Shown here: positions 46,076-55,084 of the stretch, one piece after another
Layout of the letters: each line of letters starts with the position of its first letter
Position numbering within the stretch: the stretch's first letter is position 1
DNA from: Paenibacillus dendritiformis
GTDB taxonomy: Bacteria; Bacillota; Bacilli; Paenibacillales; Paenibacillaceae
Direction: 5' to 3'
Assembly: GCF_015845845.1 (NCBI RefSeq)
Contig: NZ_LDIG01000247.1
Location: 1-64,000, forward strand
Length of the DNA stretch: 64,000 bases
The notes under the pieces: model-generated
Databases searched by the model: none
Told to the model about the DNA's origin: nothing
What the model saw: the letters and a program-made list of their open reading frames with translations, nothing else
Translations under genes and position numbers: made by a program

Positions 46076-47021
46076 AGTTCACCGCCTGAAAAAATATTAT
46101 CCCGTTCGCGCAGGCTTGTTCAACCGCACTGTCAACCACGTCAAGGCGGTCGATGATATCAGCTTCTCGATCTACCCGGGCGAGACATTCGGCCTCGTCG
46201 GCGAATCCGGCAGCGGCAAGAGCACGGCCGGGCGGGCGATCCTGCGGCTGACCGACAAGACCGCCGGCGACGTCCGCTATCAAGGGACCGACATCCATCA
46301 GTTGTCCCGCACGGATATGCGCCGGCTGCGCCCCGAGCTGCAGTTCATCTTCCAGGATCCATACAGCTCGCTGAATCCGCGGATGCGCATCGGCGATGCT
46401 ATCGGCGAGGCGCTGCTGCAGCACGGGCTGGCCGCCAAGGAAGAGATCCGGGATCGGGTGGAGGACATCCTGTCCGTCTGCGGGATGGCGGCCTATCATT
46501 ATGACCGGTACCCCCATGAATTTTCCGGGGGGCAGCGCCAGCGAATCGGCATCGCCCGGTCCATCATTCTCCAGCCCCGCTTCATTGTCGCTGACGAACC
46601 GGTATCCGCGCTGGACGTATCCATTCAGGCGCAGATTATCAATCTGTTCCGCCAGCTGCAGGAAGAGAGAGGGCTGAACTATCTGTTCATCTCGCATGAT
46701 CTGAGCGTTGTCGAGCATTTATGCTCCCGGATCGGCGTCATGTATTTGGGCTCGCTTGTCGAACTTGCGCCGCGGAACGAACTGTTCCGCCAGCCCCTCC
46801 ATCCGTATACCCAGGCGCTGCTCTCCGCCATCCCGATCCCCGATCCGAAGCGCAAGCGCTCGCGGATCGTGCTCCGCGGCGACATTCCGAGCCCGGTCAG
46901 TCCCCCGTCCGGCTGCAAATTCCACACCCGCTGCCCGGTAGCCAAGGACATTTGCCGTCAGGAGGCCCCCCTCTTCCGGGAAGTGGGCAGCCGGCATTAT
47001 GCTTCATGCCACCTTATCTGA
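46056..47021 (+). CDS. Peptide ABC transporter ATPase (OppF/AppF-like)
   Basis: The 321-residue ATPase has the OppF start EVHRLKKYYPVRAGLF. Walker A is GLVGESGSGKSTAGRAILRL, the Q-loop QFIFQDPYSSLNPRMRIGDA, the signature FSGGQRQRIGIARSI (FSGG rather than LSGG), Walker B FIVADEPVSALDVSIQAQI and the H-loop FISHDLSVVEHL. The C-terminal cysteine cluster of the family is present (GCKFHTRCPVAKDICRQEAP). It overlaps the oppD-like frame by 20 bases, and AAGGAG precedes its start. Confidence 0.93.
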   Translation: MSEALIEVHRLKKYYPVRAGLFNRTVNHVKAVDDISFSIYPGETFGLVGESGSGKSTAGRAILRLTDKTAGDVRYQGTDIHQLSRTDMRRLRPELQFIFQDPYSSLNPRMRIGDAIGEALLQHGLAAKEEIRDRVEDILSVCGMAAYHYDRYPHEFSGGQRQRIGIARSIILQPRFIVADEPVSALDVSIQAQIINLFRQLQEERGLNYLFISHDLSVVEHLCSRIGVMYLGSLVELAPRNELFRQPLHPYTQALLSAIPIPDPKRKRSRIVLRGDIPSPVSPPSGCKFHTRCPVAKDICRQEAPLFREVGSRHYASCHLI

Positions 47022-47510
47022 GGAGACGGAGGGAAAGGGGAGGGATTCTCCTCCCCTCTGTTGTCCTCTAATTGTGGAAGACCGGGAAGAATGTCTTTCA
47101 AATAGTGGACACTCTTTCAAGAGAGAGACCTATTCTAGTTTAGCGCCATACCACTATATATGTAGTTACCATTTGTTCTAACCACTATATATGGACACCC
47201 CTCGGTGCGATACAGTATCCCCCTCCTTGTCCACTTTTGTATAGACAAATTCGCCATTTGTCCACTATGGGTGAACAAAGAAATCATCTAACCTTCCGTC
47301 ATATCACAATAAGTTCATCAGCCCTTATGTTCATTGCTCACTCCGATCTTATTGACGAAGCCGCGCCTAATCAGATTGATGAGTTCGATCCGTTCAGTTT
47401 ATCTCAGACCGTACAGTATTCCTAACAAACTTTTTATAATGATCTCACCTGCGCTCTTCAAGAATGCTCTCATCTGCACCAACGATTATCCGCATTGCAC
47501 CTTATCAAGT
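47022..47510. other. AT-rich intergenic region with terminator and short repeats
   Basis: A hairpin GGGGAGG/CCTCCCC at 47037-47056 with tail TCTGTTGTCC probably ends the opp operon. The following 450 bases are much richer in A+T than the flanks. They contain two copies of ACCACTATATATG (47150-47162, 47181-47193) and opposed copies of ATAGTGGACA and TGTCCACTAT. No gene was recognised. Confidence 0.5.
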
Positions 47511-49289
47511 TCAGCAATGAAACTGAAACACCGTGCCAGCCACCGAAAAGCGATCCCCGTTCTGCAATGGGTACAGGTTATAGGGAATAATGGGCTCCCC
47601 CTCCAGCTCGGTTCCGTTGCGCGAGCCGAGATCGCGAATCGCCACTGCGCCGTCGTCGCCTTGAACCAGCTCGCAGTGATGCTTCGATACGCCCGCGCCG
47701 GCTTCACGCCACTGCACCCCTTGTTCCGAACGGCCAATCACGAAGGGGAAAGCCAGAGGAATTCGTTCAACGGCGGCCGCCGCTTCCTTCGGAATGCCCA
47801 TCCCTTCGGCTCCCGTGCTGCCGCCCAGCCCGCCCAACCGCCGCAAATAAGGCGCGCACCGCCCCCCTTCTCGGAAGTCCGTATCGGTACCGGGCCTTTG
47901 TCCAAGGACGACCGTCGCTTCGGATCCGGAACTGTCAAGCATGGACGTATACAGAGGCAGTTCAGCGTAGAAGGAGTCCATCCGCGGCCCGTCAGGCGTT
48001 GAAGGTTCGTTCCCCAATCCCTGCGGGAAGCCGGCATATTCCCTTGAGTGGCTGTCTCGTCCCGCTGACGGGCGAATGGCATCCGCCGCAGCTAGGTGAA
48101 CGCCTTGCGCCCCGGCCAGACGAATGGCATCCGCCGCAGCCGCTTCGCCCCCTGACTGGAGCTCCTGCTTCAGCCATTCCGGCCGCAGCAGCTCCCGCCC
48201 CAGCCCGGGGACGGAAGCTTCCGGTCCTGCCGCCGCAGGTGAAGCGGCACTCCCCCGGCGGGCAAGCATCCCCGGTATGCGGGCCAGCATTCCCGATATC
48301 CAGGCTGCCCCCAAGGCAACGGCCCCGACGCTGATTCCAACCGAAATTAGCAGCGTGTTCAAGGCCGGATTATCCAGATAGATATATCTCCAGGCGAGCG
48401 CGGCCGTTACGATGGCCGCCCCTCCCGCCGCATAATAGTTTTTGCCTGAAGGCGTTCCCTTGGCATCCGGAACGGTACCCTCGTTCTCTCCCCGGAGCGT
48501 ATTGGCTTCTCCCGGGACCGGGCCGCCTTCACCAGTTGTCAAAGGTCCGGGGGCGGCAGATCCATGAAGAGAGCCGATCAATAGATTATCGCCCTCCGGC
48601 TTCTTCGGCCAATCGTGGCCTGCTTCCGGCGGAGACAAGCTTCGCATCCCCTCGCTCCCCTTGGGAAGCCATTGGCTGACCGGCCGTTCTGCTCCTGCCG
48701 CGCTGGTTCCGGCAATAAGGGCTTGAAGCAGCTTCCGCACGTCGGCAAGGGAATGATCCTCCTGGGACAAGCATTGAACCAGCCGCTGGAATCCGTCTCC
48801 GTTCCACTGGGCAACATGGGTGGACAGCAAAATGCCCAGTCTGCGCAGACCGTCCATTCCGGCACGCGGCTGCAGCGGTTCCAGCAACGGCAAGTAGGCG
48901 ACATGCAATCCCCCATCCGCGGCTTGTTCGTCGACAAAGACGCATTCCTCATGCAGAAGAACATGATCCGGGTGAAGCATATAGGCCCGGCAATTTTCCA
49001 GAATGCGGACCAACTGCAGAATCCACTCGAAATATTGGCTCGAAGTCATTCTCATGCTTCTTAGAGCCTGCTTAAGCATTCGTTTGCCGCTGATATCGTA
49101 GATAAAGGAGAGCTCCAGATCGACTTCCCGGATATCGAGGCGAAGAAAATGCGGCACCCGGTTATAGGCCAGCATCTTGGCTTGATGGTGATCAAGCGCT
49201 TCGGATGGAACGGGATTGTCGCGGGTCAGCATCATGCCCATTTTTTCTTCCTGAATAAATTGAACCCGGTAACCGTAAATGAAACTCAC
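47511..49289 (-). CDS. DUF6382-like protein with C-terminal FHA domain
   Basis: The 592-residue protein has three parts. The N-terminal domain of about 200 residues (LLTRDNPVPSEALDHH..., ISGKRMLKQALRSMRMTSSQ) resembles DUF6382 proteins. Next comes a long Pro/Gly/Ala-rich linker with two hydrophobic segments around residues 275-320 (YYAAGGAAIVTAALAWRYIY; ALNTLLISVGISVGAVALGA). The C-terminal FHA domain has FVIGRSEQGVQWREAGAGVS, KHHCELVQGDDGAVAIRDLG and SRNGTELEG, with the phospho-Thr-binding Arg and Ser-x-x-His. It closes the tad operon. FHA domains bind phosphothreonine, so it may link pilus assembly to a Ser/Thr kinase, but none is encoded here. The start is a GTG close to an AAGGAG site. 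Confidence 0.8.
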   Translation of the reverse strand: MSFIYGYRVQFIQEEKMGMMLTRDNPVPSEALDHHQAKMLAYNRVPHFLRLDIREVDLELSFIYDISGKRMLKQALRSMRMTSSQYFEWILQLVRILENCRAYMLHPDHVLLHEECVFVDEQAADGGLHVAYLPLLEPLQPRAGMDGLRRLGILLSTHVAQWNGDGFQRLVQCLSQEDHSLADVRKLLQALIAGTSAAGAERPVSQWLPKGSEGMRSLSPPEAGHDWPKKPEGDNLLIGSLHGSAAPGPLTTGEGGPVPGEANTLRGENEGTVPDAKGTPSGKNYYAAGGAAIVTAALAWRYIYLDNPALNTLLISVGISVGAVALGAAWISGMLARIPGMLARRGSAASPAAAGPEASVPGLGRELLRPEWLKQELQSGGEAAAADAIRLAGAQGVHLAAADAIRPSAGRDSHSREYAGFPQGLGNEPSTPDGPRMDSFYAELPLYTSMLDSSGSEATVVLGQRPGTDTDFREGGRCAPYLRRLGGLGGSTGAEGMGIPKEAAAAVERIPLAFPFVIGRSEQGVQWREAGAGVSKHHCELVQGDDGAVAIRDLGSRNGTELEGEPIIPYNLYPLQNGDRFSVAGTVFQFHC

Positions 49290-49313
49290 GCTCCTTCCTG
49301 TTCGGACGGCTCA

Positions 49314-49826
49314 TCATGAGGGCGATGCCACGGTCAAGTAAGCGGTCAGCGCTCCCGGCAGCACGGCCCACATGAAAGGAAAGGCGGCTTTCTTTCCCGC
49401 TTCCGCCTGAACGGGCGCCAAGGAGCGCAGCAGCCAGCCGCTCAGCAGCGTTGACCACCAGCCGCGAATTCTCCCGCTGCGGCCGCCCGCCATAATGCAT
49501 GCCGCAATGAACCCTCCATACAAAATCGAAAAGATAAAGATATGCCAAGTCAAATACATTCCCGTCAACGCGCCAATGGCGGCAAACAGCTTCACGTCCC
49601 CGCCCCCGACGGCCTTTATGATGTACAGAAGCAGCATGATTCCGAACCCGCATCCCGCTCCGAGACCGCTAAAAGCAAGTCCTTGCCATCCATTCGCGGC
49701 ACCGTGAATCATAAATCCGGCGGCAGCGGCAAGCATCGTCAGCCGATTCGGTATTTTATGCGTCCTCACATCGGCGGCAAACGCGGCGATCAGGAGCGCC
49801 CCGCATGTCCATATCGCACCGTTCAT
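49314..49826 (-). CDS. tadV: Prepilin peptidase (TadV/CpaA, A24 family)
   Basis: This 170-residue aspartic membrane protease would cleave the Flp prepilin and possibly the TadE-like pseudopilins. The two catalytic aspartates lie in AAFAADVRTHKIPNRLT and AVGGGDVKLFAAIGALTG. The protein consists almost only of membrane helices. It lacks the N-terminal methylase domain of PilD, as is usual for CpaA. GGAGGG precedes the ATG. It lies between the TadE-like gene and the FHA gene. Confidence 0.92.
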   Translation of the reverse strand: MNGAIWTCGALLIAAFAADVRTHKIPNRLTMLAAAAGFMIHGAANGWQGLAFSGLGAGCGFGIMLLLYIIKAVGGGDVKLFAAIGALTGMYLTWHIFIFSILYGGFIAACIMAGGRSGRIRGWWSTLLSGWLLRSLAPVQAEAGKKAAFPFMWAVLPGALTAYLTVASPS

Positions 49827-49875
49827 CGCTTTCTCCCTCCTATCATCCGTTCAGTCCGTTTCAGGCCGGGACCCG

Positions 49876-50931
49876 TTATTTTACCTCAAACGTCCGTTCA
49901 GCGCTTCGCCCGTCCTCCGTCTTCACGGCCAGCCGCCATGTCCCGGAGGTCGTATTGCCCGAGACATGCCATTCCCACGCAACGACGCCATCCGCATCGG
50001 CGGTTGCCCAGCCGACATGCTTCGCCTGACTCTTGCCGCTCTTGTAATAGACAACCAACTCCACCCGTTCATGCGGTTCCGCCTTGGCGATAAGCCTCGC
50101 TTTTCTGCCGGGAAGGAGCGGATCGGGCGTCAGTTCCACCAATGCCGGCGCCGGCTTGCCGGGCAAATCGCTTCCCGAATCAGACGGGTCCGGTCCGTCG
50201 CCGACCCAGACCCGCTCCACGGCCCGGGCAGACAACGTCAGCGTCGTGTTCAGGAACGGGACCCGCATCGGCAAATCATAAGCAACCTCTATGGCGAAGT
50301 AGGGATCGGTCTTCTTATCCAGATCCGGCAGCTTCACATGCGTAACCCGGATTCGGTCCTCTCTCAGCACGCCTTGAACGCCATACCGGACGAGCAATGG
50401 TTTGATAACCGTCTCGGCCAGCCGAGCCTGGCCCGCTTCCCCTGCCGCCTCCGCCTGCCGGGCAGCCCACTCCGTGCCATCCCGCAACCAATCGCTGACA
50501 GGCTTCGGCAGCTCGCTTCCGAATGAGCGGCCGAATTCCTGCACCGCTATCTTCATTCTCTGGGCCGGAGGCAGCCATTTGCCCGGCTTCCCCGAACGAT
50601 CTCCATCCGTACCGGCGGACTGAACAACGAGCAGACTGACAGGATACAAATGAGCGGACACCTGCTTCACCGCATTCATGGCAGCTGACTGCAAAGACGT
50701 CGTGATGACGGCCGCCTGAATCATAAACACGAAGAACATGAATACGAGCAGCACCATCGGCAGGAGCAAAGCGGCTTCAACCGTGATGCTGCCGCCCCTG
50801 CCAATGGACAGGCTCCGAGGCGGGACCCGGCCCGCCCTTCCCCAAGATGCCGGGTCTCTTCCGCATTTAACCGGGTCAAGTCCGCATTTAATAGGAGAAC
50901 ACGGAACGCTTGACCGCGTAGTAACGTCCAT
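49876..50931 (-). CDS. TadE-like pseudopilin with a C-terminal Ig-like domain
   Basis: The 351-residue protein has a TadE-type signal: GGSITVEAALLLPMVLLVFM, with Glu at position 5 of the mature-type segment and a long hydrophobic helix. The middle part (residues about 100-250) is soluble and unrecognised. The last ~85 residues form a beta-rich module (APALVELTPDPLLPGRKARL through RLAVKTEDGRSAERTFEVK) resembling an Ig/bacterial two-domain-like fold. The start is taken at 50931, inside the end of the upstream gene (44-base overlap). Probably a minor pilin placed at the pilus tip or base by the Tad system, by analogy. Confidence 0.72.
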   Translation of the reverse strand: MDVTTRSSVPCSPIKCGLDPVKCGRDPASWGRAGRVPPRSLSIGRGGSITVEAALLLPMVLLVFMFFVFMIQAAVITTSLQSAAMNAVKQVSAHLYPVSLLVVQSAGTDGDRSGKPGKWLPPAQRMKIAVQEFGRSFGSELPKPVSDWLRDGTEWAARQAEAAGEAGQARLAETVIKPLLVRYGVQGVLREDRIRVTHVKLPDLDKKTDPYFAIEVAYDLPMRVPFLNTTLTLSARAVERVWVGDGPDPSDSGSDLPGKPAPALVELTPDPLLPGRKARLIAKAEPHERVELVVYYKSGKSQAKHVGWATADADGVVAWEWHVSGNTTSGTWRLAVKTEDGRSAERTFEVK

Positions 50932-53140
50932 TTTCGATCTCACCGTCCCAAAGCCCGGCATGTCCCAGCAGCTTCATCAATCCCGGCAGGAACCAAAGCG
51001 GCGTGCTGAGGCGGACTTCGGTCTCGCCATATGTCCCCCTGGCAGCCGGATCGATTCCGGTATTATAGTGAATCAGCGCCAGCATCCGCTTCAGCATTCC
51101 TTCCCGGCTCCCATGAGCCAGCATGAACAGGCGAAGGTGATCGGCATAAGTCAGCTTCACTGCCGGCAAATAACGCGATATCGGAATCTCATTCTTCGAA
51201 ATGAGCAGCAGCATATCCTGGAGCGCTTGCTGAATGCCGTACAGAATCGCTGATGCCAGAATAAGCAACGGGTGTCCGAGCTTGCCGGATTCCACTAATC
51301 CTTCCATCGTCCGTATGGCGAGCCGCATCGTAAAAATCTCTCCATAGGCGGCCGCAATATTGCCGACCGGATTGTGAAAGCCGTAAAGAATATACTCCAG
51401 CTCCTGGTTGGCAATGCCCAGCGATTTCACGACCTCCTCTCCCGCATTCTCTGAATCCAGCAATGATTTCAATTGCCGCGGGTCATAGGAAGTGAAGTAC
51501 ATAAAGGCATATTCGTTCCGGTACAAACGATCGCGCATCGATAGTAACCCGTCTGCCGCCTGATCATACAGCGCGGTGACGGAAGCCATGGACAGCCTGC
51601 TCTCCTCGACGGCATCGTCGCTGACCTTTCGTTCCACAGGCGTCTCGGTTGAGGACTGGTTATGGGCATCAATCGCTTCCATCTTGCTGTAGACCTCATC
51701 GAAAGCAGCCTGATGCTCCTGCAGCTTGCTTTTCAGCTCAGACAGCGAAGAGAGCAAGTTTTTAGCTTTTTCCAATTCCTTGGCAGCTTCCTTCTCGACC
51801 CGTTTTCGCTCCTTGTCCTTTCCTTGATGATTGGTCATTGCTGCCTCTCTGCGTTCAATATAGCTGCCGACCGGGCGGATAAACTCGGAGGCATACGTTT
51901 CGTAAGCCTCCAACAGTTCTCTCGCCTTTTGCTTCAATGTATAAGCAGAGGTGGAGTAAGCGGATATGCTATCCGTCAAGTGTTGGAAGACGGAAGCGGC
52001 GTGATCGATCTTCGATATGACCGCTTGCTGGCGAGCGATTTCTCCGCTCCATTCCTCGAAGAAAGAGTCAGGCATAACCAATTGCTCGGCGGAAGCATTG
52101 ATTCCTTTGATGAGATCTTCAACCTGCTTGCCGTTAGCCATCGCTCCCCGCTCCGGAATATCCGACTGGACTACTTGATCATAGCCGGCATAGTCTGGGC
52201 TGGAACGCACCTCTTGGATAACCCGCTTCATCTCTTCGTTAAAGTCCCTGGCTTCGTTCAGATGCGGTATGGCTTCGCGGAGCCAGCGCTCATGAATTCC
52301 GTTATGCCGGGTGACAGTCCGCCGCAATCTCCATGCATGCTCGCGCGAATCCTTCTCGTAACGGTCCGTAACGTCCCGATACCGCGGCTCCTCGTCTTCT
52401 TCCCTGCCTTCATCTTCGCGCTTTTTCTCCGCGTAATCGGCATATTGGGCCGCAATATCGGCCGCCGAGCGAATCGAGCCAACGGGACGCTCCTCCATCA
52501 TTTCGTTCCTGTTACCCGCGATTCCCCTATCGATTCCCGAGCGGTCCAGCGCATCGCGGGATTTTTTCTGCAGCTTCAAGACAGCCAACATCTCCCTGTC
52601 CCTTCGATCAACCAGCTTCTGCAGCTTGGCGAGCAGTTCCGTCGTCTGGGACGCTTCCTTCAACGCTGCCGACATCGGTTTCAGCTTGCCAGACAGCTCG
52701 AACACAAATTGTACCGGCGCTTTATATTTCATCTCCTCCAAAACCTGGCGTTCCATCTCGTCATAGTCCGCAAGCGGTCGGGCGACCGATGTCGAATGAC
52801 TATCCAACAGCAGAGGAACCCACGAAAATGCGCCTGTCGATCGCAACTGATTTTGATCCTGCATCACAATCTCCAAAATTTGCGCCGGATCGGTCGCCCC
52901 ATATGCGAATAATTGGTATCTCTCCTGCAGGACGGGCTCATAAGCGGACATAACGGAGCGGATGCCGGCCCGGGCCAACGCCTCGATGCGCCACTCCGCC
53001 GCCGCGATGCGGGCATAATCAATGAACACCGATGTAAATAAAAAGATGGCAGCCACAATAAACACAAGCAGTATCGACACCGATCCGTCCTTTGCCATCA
53101 AAATCCGCTTCGCCCATCGGTTCAGCCGATTGCGATTCAC
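50888..53140 (-). CDS. TadG-like large pseudopilin/pilus assembly protein
   Basis: The 750-residue protein has an N-terminal TadG-type anchor (AKDGSVSILLVFIVAAIFLF, then TSVFIDYARIAAAEWRIEAL, ARAGIRSVMS). The large extracellular body has long stretches of heptad-like charged sequence around residues 170-520, for example KGKDKERKRVEKEAAKELEKAKN in two parts (KDKERKRVEKEAAKELEK, AKNLLSSLSELKSKLQEHQA), suggesting coiled coil. The C-terminal part contains a hydrophobic segment, KLGHPLLILASAILYGIQQA. Similar proteins in Bacillota are annotated DUF5702. It lies between two TadE-like genes. The exact role is unknown. Confidence 0.7.
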   Translation of the reverse strand: MNRNRLNRWAKRILMAKDGSVSILLVFIVAAIFLFTSVFIDYARIAAAEWRIEALARAGIRSVMSAYEPVLQERYQLFAYGATDPAQILEIVMQDQNQLRSTGAFSWVPLLLDSHSTSVARPLADYDEMERQVLEEMKYKAPVQFVFELSGKLKPMSAALKEASQTTELLAKLQKLVDRRDREMLAVLKLQKKSRDALDRSGIDRGIAGNRNEMMEERPVGSIRSAADIAAQYADYAEKKREDEGREEDEEPRYRDVTDRYEKDSREHAWRLRRTVTRHNGIHERWLREAIPHLNEARDFNEEMKRVIQEVRSSPDYAGYDQVVQSDIPERGAMANGKQVEDLIKGINASAEQLVMPDSFFEEWSGEIARQQAVISKIDHAASVFQHLTDSISAYSTSAYTLKQKARELLEAYETYASEFIRPVGSYIERREAAMTNHQGKDKERKRVEKEAAKELEKAKNLLSSLSELKSKLQEHQAAFDEVYSKMEAIDAHNQSSTETPVERKVSDDAVEESRLSMASVTALYDQAADGLLSMRDRLYRNEYAFMYFTSYDPRQLKSLLDSENAGEEVVKSLGIANQELEYILYGFHNPVGNIAAAYGEIFTMRLAIRTMEGLVESGKLGHPLLILASAILYGIQQALQDMLLLISKNEIPISRYLPAVKLTYADHLRLFMLAHGSREGMLKRMLALIHYNTGIDPAARGTYGETEVRLSTPLWFLPGLMKLLGHAGLWDGEIENGRYYAVKRSVFSY

Positions 53141-53162
53141 AGGCAGCTCTCCCCTCTGATCG

Positions 53163-53855
53163 TCATGACGCTCCGGCAGTCTGTCCCGCCGCTTGCTTCA
53201 ATATGCCTTCCGCTTCCGCTATCGGAACGCCTTGTTTTTTCCATTCCTTCAGCTTCGCTGCCATATACCGCGCGAATTCCACCGTACGGATGAACTCTGC
53301 CGGCTCCACGACAGCCGATACGGCCTGTCCCTCGTCCGAGCTCTCTCTTCCCGCTATGTTGCGGAACATCGCCTGATACAAGGGCTTATCCAGAGCCGCG
53401 GTAATTCTGCGGTCCAGCGGGCCATTCTCGTAGCTCATCTTCCCGTGAAAGGCATCAGGCACCAGTCTGGCGGCCCGCATCAGCTTCCGTTCGGGAAGAG
53501 AGCCGCCGGTAGCGGCGGCAGGCAGCTTCACCATATGGTTCTCTCCGCCAACTCCCCCGAACACCTTATCCAACAGCCGATCGTCGAGCAGGCGCCAATA
53601 CATTCCGTCATGCTGCCCTGCGTCAAAGGCGCCGGTCACCGCCTCCTTGCGGCTGTTGTCCCAGAAGGCTGCTGCCCGTTCCGCGGCCAGCGCTGCGGCA
53701 TGCGAGCTCAGCACCGTCTGATAGATGAGCATGGCGAAGAACAGGAGTGCCAGCGTACAGTAGAAAATGACGGGAAATATGAGCGAAGCTTCGACGATCA
53801 TCGAGCCTTCTTCCTCCTGAACGGAACGCAGCCAGCCCCGCAGCTTTGTGCTCAA
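53163..53855 (-). CDS. tadE: TadE-like minor pilin
   Basis: The 230-residue protein has a basic N-terminus and then EEEGSMIVEASLIFPVIFYC, the TadE signal with Glu+5, running into a single hydrophobic helix. The remaining ~170 residues are soluble and show no other known domain. The start is a TTG at 53855 with AAAGGAGG 7 bases ahead, better than the ATG at 53879. It follows the Flp pilin gene by 41 bases. Confidence 0.78.
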   Translation of the reverse strand: MSTKLRGWLRSVQEEEGSMIVEASLIFPVIFYCTLALLFFAMLIYQTVLSSHAAALAAERAAAFWDNSRKEAVTGAFDAGQHDGMYWRLLDDRLLDKVFGGVGGENHMVKLPAAATGGSLPERKLMRAARLVPDAFHGKMSYENGPLDRRITAALDKPLYQAMFRNIAGRESSDEGQAVSAVVEPAEFIRTVEFARYMAAKLKEWKKQGVPIAEAEGILKQAAGQTAGAS

Positions 53856-53896
53856 GCCAGATCCTCCTTTCACAAACATTGCAAACGGAACTCCTT

Positions 53897-54082
53897 CTAT
53901 TTAAAAATCTTGTCTGTTTCCTTTGTCGCTCTAGAAATCAAATTTTCCAGGAACGTCGTAATTTGCTCTCGAAAGACAAGCGCCAACACCACGATCACCG
54001 CGATAATAATGACAGTCTCCACCATGCCGAGCCCGTCTTCCTCTTTCCACAGCCGTTTCAAAAACGGCAAGCTTGTGTCCAT
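53897..54082 (-). CDS. flp: Flp-type pilin (type IVb)
   Basis: This small (61-residue) putative major pilin is just a short basic leader, KRLWKEEDGLGMVETVIIIA, and a hydrophobic helix VIVVLALVFREQITTFLENL. The G/MVETV pattern after the glycine is the prepilin cleavage site with the invariant Glu. The start at 54082 (MDTSLPFLKR) has AAGGA 8 bases ahead; 54121 is an alternative giving 74 residues. The cognate peptidase is probably the TadV-like product of 49314-49826. Confidence 0.85.
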   Translation of the reverse strand: MDTSLPFLKRLWKEEDGLGMVETVIIIAVIVVLALVFREQITTFLENLISRATKETDKIFK

Positions 54083-54154
54083 GTCCGTTTCCTTCTTTCC
54101 GATTGATTTTTTCTTTTTCATTATTTTCCTGATTATTTTCGCCGCTTCATCTCA

Positions 54155-55033
54155 TCATTTCATCATGAGCAAAGCCGGAGCGCCCACGACGGCCAAAATA
54201 ACCAGGAACATCAGCATCATCGGGAAGACCAGCTTCGTCGACGCTTCTTCCCCTCTCCGGCGGGCCACCGCCTTGCGCTTCTCCCACAATTGCCGGCCGA
54301 CATCCTGCATGGCCAGCACGAATGAATCACCGCCCCGGCGCTGATTGATCAGCACCGTCGTGACGAACATCGATACCTCCGGCAGGGAGCATCGCTTCGC
54401 GAATTGCTCCATCGCCTGCGCAAACGAGTACCCGTTATGCACATCGTTCTGCATCCTGGCCAGCTCGGTGTATAGCGGATGGCTCCATTCCTCCCGCTTG
54501 CGTTCGATGCAGATGGCCAGCGCCCCAGGCACCGTCTCGCCCGCCTGCACGAGCAGGGTCAGCTTGCTGATCAGCTCCGGCAGCTCCAACTGCAGCTCCT
54601 GCTTCTTTCGCTCAGCCCGGTTCAGCGTGTCCTTCACCTTCGCCAGCGGCAGAACGACAGCAACCAGCAGGCCGCCAACCAGATTCGTCACGCTGCCGTC
54701 CGTCAGCCCCGGCAACAACAATGCCCCGCAGCAGCCTGCGTATAAGTATAACGCCAGCTCAGCCAGCAGCACCCGGTACATCGTATGGCTCTGGGCCGGG
54801 CCATAGATTTGCATCAACGCTTGGCGAAGCGGAGACAGAGCCGGATTCGTATCGAGGGCCGGCTGGACCCTCTCCAGCCAGCGCAGCGGCGCCGCAAGCC
54901 AGCGGACCGTCTTCGTCCGGGGGTTCAAGCCGCCCAGAAGCGTCCCGTAGCGGGGTTGATTCTTATGATTCAGCAGCAGGAACACCAGCATAAGAACGGA
55001 AGAGCCACAAACCCACATCCACGGCGGCATCAC
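54155..55033 (-). CDS. tadC: Tad pilus inner-membrane platform protein TadC
   Basis: This 292-residue T2SS-F-domain protein has helices near the N-terminus (VCGSSVLMLVFLLLN), in the middle and at the C-terminus (VFPMMLMFLVILAVVGAPAL). The cytoplasmic F domain reads LPELISKLTLLVQAGETVPG, NGYSFAQAMEQFAKRCSLPE and NQRRGGDSFVLAMQDVGRQL. It would form the assembly platform with TadB. The start is a GTG followed at once by ATG, behind GAGGTGAT. Confidence 0.9.
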   Translation of the reverse strand: MMPPWMWVCGSSVLMLVFLLLNHKNQPRYGTLLGGLNPRTKTVRWLAAPLRWLERVQPALDTNPALSPLRQALMQIYGPAQSHTMYRVLLAELALYLYAGCCGALLLPGLTDGSVTNLVGGLLVAVVLPLAKVKDTLNRAERKKQELQLELPELISKLTLLVQAGETVPGALAICIERKREEWSHPLYTELARMQNDVHNGYSFAQAMEQFAKRCSLPEVSMFVTTVLINQRRGGDSFVLAMQDVGRQLWEKRKAVARRRGEEASTKLVFPMMLMFLVILAVVGAPALLMMK

Positions 55034-55084
55034 GGTTCCACATCACCTCATTTCCAAGAAAAATGATGCAGTTGGCGGCTAACG

